A stretch of 6,755 bases of DNA from Phycisphaerae bacterium (lineage in GTDB: Bacteria > Planctomycetota > Phycisphaerae > Tepidisphaerales > Tepidisphaeraceae), in NCBI GenBank assembly GCA_014380825.1, contig JACMJD010000029.1:1-6755 (forward strand), written 5' to 3'. This document shows, piece by piece, positions 5,520-6,755 of the stretch. The translations under genes were made by a program, and so were the position numbers. A model generated the notes under the pieces. The model was not told the DNA's origin. It ran no database searches and worked only from the letters and a program-made list of their open reading frames with translations. Within the stretch, counting starts at the first letter, position 1, and each line of letters begins with the position of its first letter.

Positions 5520-6203
5520 ATCTTTCATCGCCGCCCGCGCCGGCGTGCTGAGCCAGATCCGCTTCTGGTCAGAGCTGATGCCGATGTAATCGTGATCGTC
5601 CAGCCAGCGAAGGATGTTGCTCAGCTCGACGTGGTTCTCGCCAGGCTGAGCGAGCTTCGAAACGAACATTGCTTCATCGTGCTCCAGCAGTTGACGAAGG
5701 ATTGCCGCGCCGCGCTCGAATCGACGCGAGTGCTGCAGCGGATTTTCGCCCCGCAGCGTCGCGACGCCTTTCAGGATGGCGCGCGGGCCCCAGAGCAGCA
5801 TGTCGGTGTAGACCGCTGCGCCGACCTGAAAATTCTGGAGCTCAAACTCGCCACGGCTGGAAAAGGACGGAGAAAAATCCGTCGCGCGATCGGCGAAATA
5901 ATTTCCACGCGATCGACGCTCTTCCCAGAACAGCAACGGAAGCATGCCGAGAAGAAAAACGAGATACCAACCCCACCAGCCGATCCAGGTGCTGTCCGTG
6001 AGCGAATACAGGATGAAGCAGATGATCGACGCGACGATCGCGCCGGCGACGACAATAATCCCGACGCCCGCGGCCAGCAGTCCGACCGCGCCGGCGCTTG
6101 TCAGCGCATGCTTCGCCATCAGGCGCGCGACGATTGGATCGCTGGAATTGGGGAGCGTCCCGGGATCTCGATAATCGATCGGCTCAGGCGGTTGGTCGCT
6201 CAT
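5511..6203 (-). CDS. Two-helix membrane protein with possible winged-helix C-terminal domain, unknown function
   Basis: I do not recognise a named family. The 230-residue product begins with a polar, proline-rich segment (1-30) and has a long hydrophobic helix at about 36-66 (AGAVGLLAAGVGIIVVAGAI onward). A second, tryptophan-rich helix lies at about 72-93 (TWIGWWGWYLVFLLGMLPLLFW). After EERRSRG the remaining 135 residues are soluble. From about 160 the pattern RFERGAAILRQLLEHDEAMF, then a spaced L..LxWLDDHDYIGIS and KRIWLST, resembles a winged-helix fold of the kind used to read a DNA or protein partner. This resemblance is inference. The basic cluster after helix 2 suggests a cytoplasmic tail. 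I chose the ATG at 6203, preceded by GAAAGACGAG. The reading frame stays open to a TTG at 6275, but those 24 codons run through the inverted repeat at 6233-6310 and look non-coding. It is convergent with the DinB-like gene, with 10 bp between stops. Confidence 0.8.
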   Translation of the reverse strand: MSDQPPEPIDYRDPGTLPNSSDPIVARLMAKHALTSAGAVGLLAAGVGIIVVAGAIVASIICFILYSLTDSTWIGWWGWYLVFLLGMLPLLFWEERRSRGNYFADRATDFSPSFSSRGEFELQNFQVGAAVYTDMLLWGPRAILKGVATLRGENPLQHSRRFERGAAILRQLLEHDEAMFVSKLAQPGENHVELSNILRWLDDHDYIGISSDQKRIWLSTPARAAMKDLK

Positions 6204-6232
6204 CTCGTCTTTCCCGAAAACCAAAACTGAGC

Positions 6233-6310
6233 TGTCATCCTGAGGTACTCCGAAGGATCTGGCTGAGTCTGACAAGTCGGCCAGATGCTTCGGAGTACCT
6301 CAGCATGACA
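6233..6310. repeat. Long-stem inverted repeat (REP/MITE-like hairpin element)
   Basis: Two 31-bp arms, 6233-6263 and 6280-6310, are inverted copies with two mismatches (positions 6 and 23 counted from the second base of the left arm). They surround a 16-bp centre. The left arm starts TGTCATCCTGAGGTACTCCG and the right arm ends GGAGTACCTCAGCATGACA. The outer core TGTCATCCTGAG...GAAGGATCT is a sequence type I have seen repeated between genes in many bacterial genomes, which suggests a dispersed REP-like or miniature mobile element; that is recollection, not a search. Transcribed either way it would form a very stable hairpin. It lies 24 bp after the methyltransferase stop codon and 29 bp before the membrane-protein ATG, so it may also separate their transcripts. 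No flanking target duplication is evident. Confidence 0.85.
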
Positions 6311-6334
6311 ACCACGCGCGTGGACAACAACAGT

Positions 6335-6755
6335 TCAGACGATCGCGGGCATCGCCACTTTCACCGCGCGAACCGCGAGAAACATCGGGATCTCTTTCCG
6401 CGCGACATTCTCCGCGTGCGCGCGCGGCCCGGAGTCGCTGATCTTATGACTCGGCCATTCTTCCAGCGCGTCGATCAGCAGGCCGGCGTTGCGGGCGGCT
6501 CTTACATATGACTCGATGGGCTTGTGAAATGTCCACGTGTAAACATCCGGCGCTTTTCCCGGATGCGCCACGATCGGGCTCTTGCGCGGAATGAGATACC
6601 GATCGACCCGGCGGTATTGAACTTTCTGCGTTTCGTCCCAACCCCAGGCCGTTTCCTTCGGGCCGCGGAAGGCGGGGTGCATCATGACGATGACGAATCT
6701 TCCCGCCTCGCGCAGTGCGCGGGCGACGCCTTCGAACAGCGCTTGGATCGGGTGA
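6335..6755 (-). CDS. Class I SAM-dependent methyltransferase, C-terminal part only (5' end cut by window edge)
   Basis: The last 139 residues of a protein whose start lies beyond the right edge. The visible part opens with HPIQALFEGVARALREAGRF, the helix and turn that precede strand five in Rossmann-type methyltransferases, then FVIVMMHPAFRGPKETAWGW and RRVDRYLIPRK. It ends with a region containing HPGKAPDVYTWTFHKP, the stretch YVRAARNAGLLIDALEEWPS, and SHKISDSGPRAHAENVARKE. The 'strand, MHP-F-R' junction and the late 'AGL-I-ALEEW' helix are typical of small-molecule methyltransferases that act on lipid or quinone-like substrates, but the substrate cannot be named. The SAM-binding GxGxG motif must lie outside the window. 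The stop codon is at 6335-6337. The long inverted repeat follows 24 bp downstream and may serve as the transcript end. The family assignment is strong for the fold and weak for the function. Confidence 0.78.
   Translation of the reverse strand, partial: HPIQALFEGVARALREAGRFVIVMMHPAFRGPKETAWGWDETQKVQYRRVDRYLIPRKSPIVAHPGKAPDVYTWTFHKPIESYVRAARNAGLLIDALEEWPSHKISDSGPRAHAENVARKEIPMFLAVRAVKVAMPAIV

Noticed and set aside
5292..6230. Open frame of 312 codons on the plus strand overlapping the DinB-like and membrane-protein genes
   Set aside because: It crosses the DinB-like gene in another frame and then runs antisense to the membrane protein. Its arginine-rich low-complexity product (for example RDDRAGDDNNPDARG) is not protein-like.
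6204..6275. Longer N-terminus for the membrane protein from TTG 6275
   Set aside because: The extra 24 codons are a translation of the inverted repeat and the following spacer. The ATG at 6203 gives a sensible polar N-terminus.
6233..6310. CRISPR repeat or tRNA-like fold
   Set aside because: There is one element only, with no spaced repeat units, and no cloverleaf, anticodon or acceptor arrangement can be drawn.

Overview
The window looks like ordinary chromosomal DNA of a free-living, GC-rich Gram-negative-type bacterium, most plausibly a planctomycete (Planctomycetota, perhaps Phycisphaerae-like). The basis is the mixture of genes: a eukaryotic-type UDP-sugar pyrophosphorylase, a TIM-barrel sugar phosphate isomerase/epimerase, small uncharacterised proteins and a methyltransferase ending of a kind I associate with that phylum. 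This assignment is inference, because there is no rRNA or marker gene to confirm it.

Layout. Positions 1-1457 (minus) hold nearly all of murE, cut at the left edge close to its C-terminus. Upstream of it on the same strand, 1598-3019 encodes a UAP1-like UDP-N-acetylhexosamine/UDP-sugar pyrophosphorylase. The 140-bp gap between them carries repeated TGACA words and a 10-bp inverted repeat. A 78-bp divergent intergenic region separates this pair from a plus-strand YqgE/AlgH gene (3098-3646), which is followed by a 50-codon ORF with a perfect Shine-Dalgarno (3666-3818). Convergent to these is a minus-strand pair: a sugar phosphate isomerase/epimerase (4128-4862) and an 89-residue uncharacterised protein (3836-4105). 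A DinB-like protein (4931-5500, plus) is divergent from the isomerase. It converges on a two-helix membrane protein with a possible winged-helix tail (5511-6203, minus). A 78-bp long-stem inverted repeat (6233-6310) lies between that gene and the 3' end of a class I methyltransferase (6335-6755, minus, cut at the right edge).

How the genes work together. The one clear functional link is UDP-GlcNAc synthesis (the UAP1-like enzyme) next to meso-diaminopimelate addition to the peptidoglycan stem (MurE with a DNPR motif). Both feed cell-wall precursor assembly. The isomerase and the 89-residue protein look like one transcription unit. The rest appear to be single genes packed tightly together, with short imperfect hairpins spanning the stop codons at both convergent junctions.

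Nothing resembles a phage, defence island, CRISPR array, tRNA or insertion sequence. The least explained items are the long-stem repeat at 6233-6310, the 50-codon ORF, the 89-residue protein and the strong excess of the palindrome CGATCG across the whole window.
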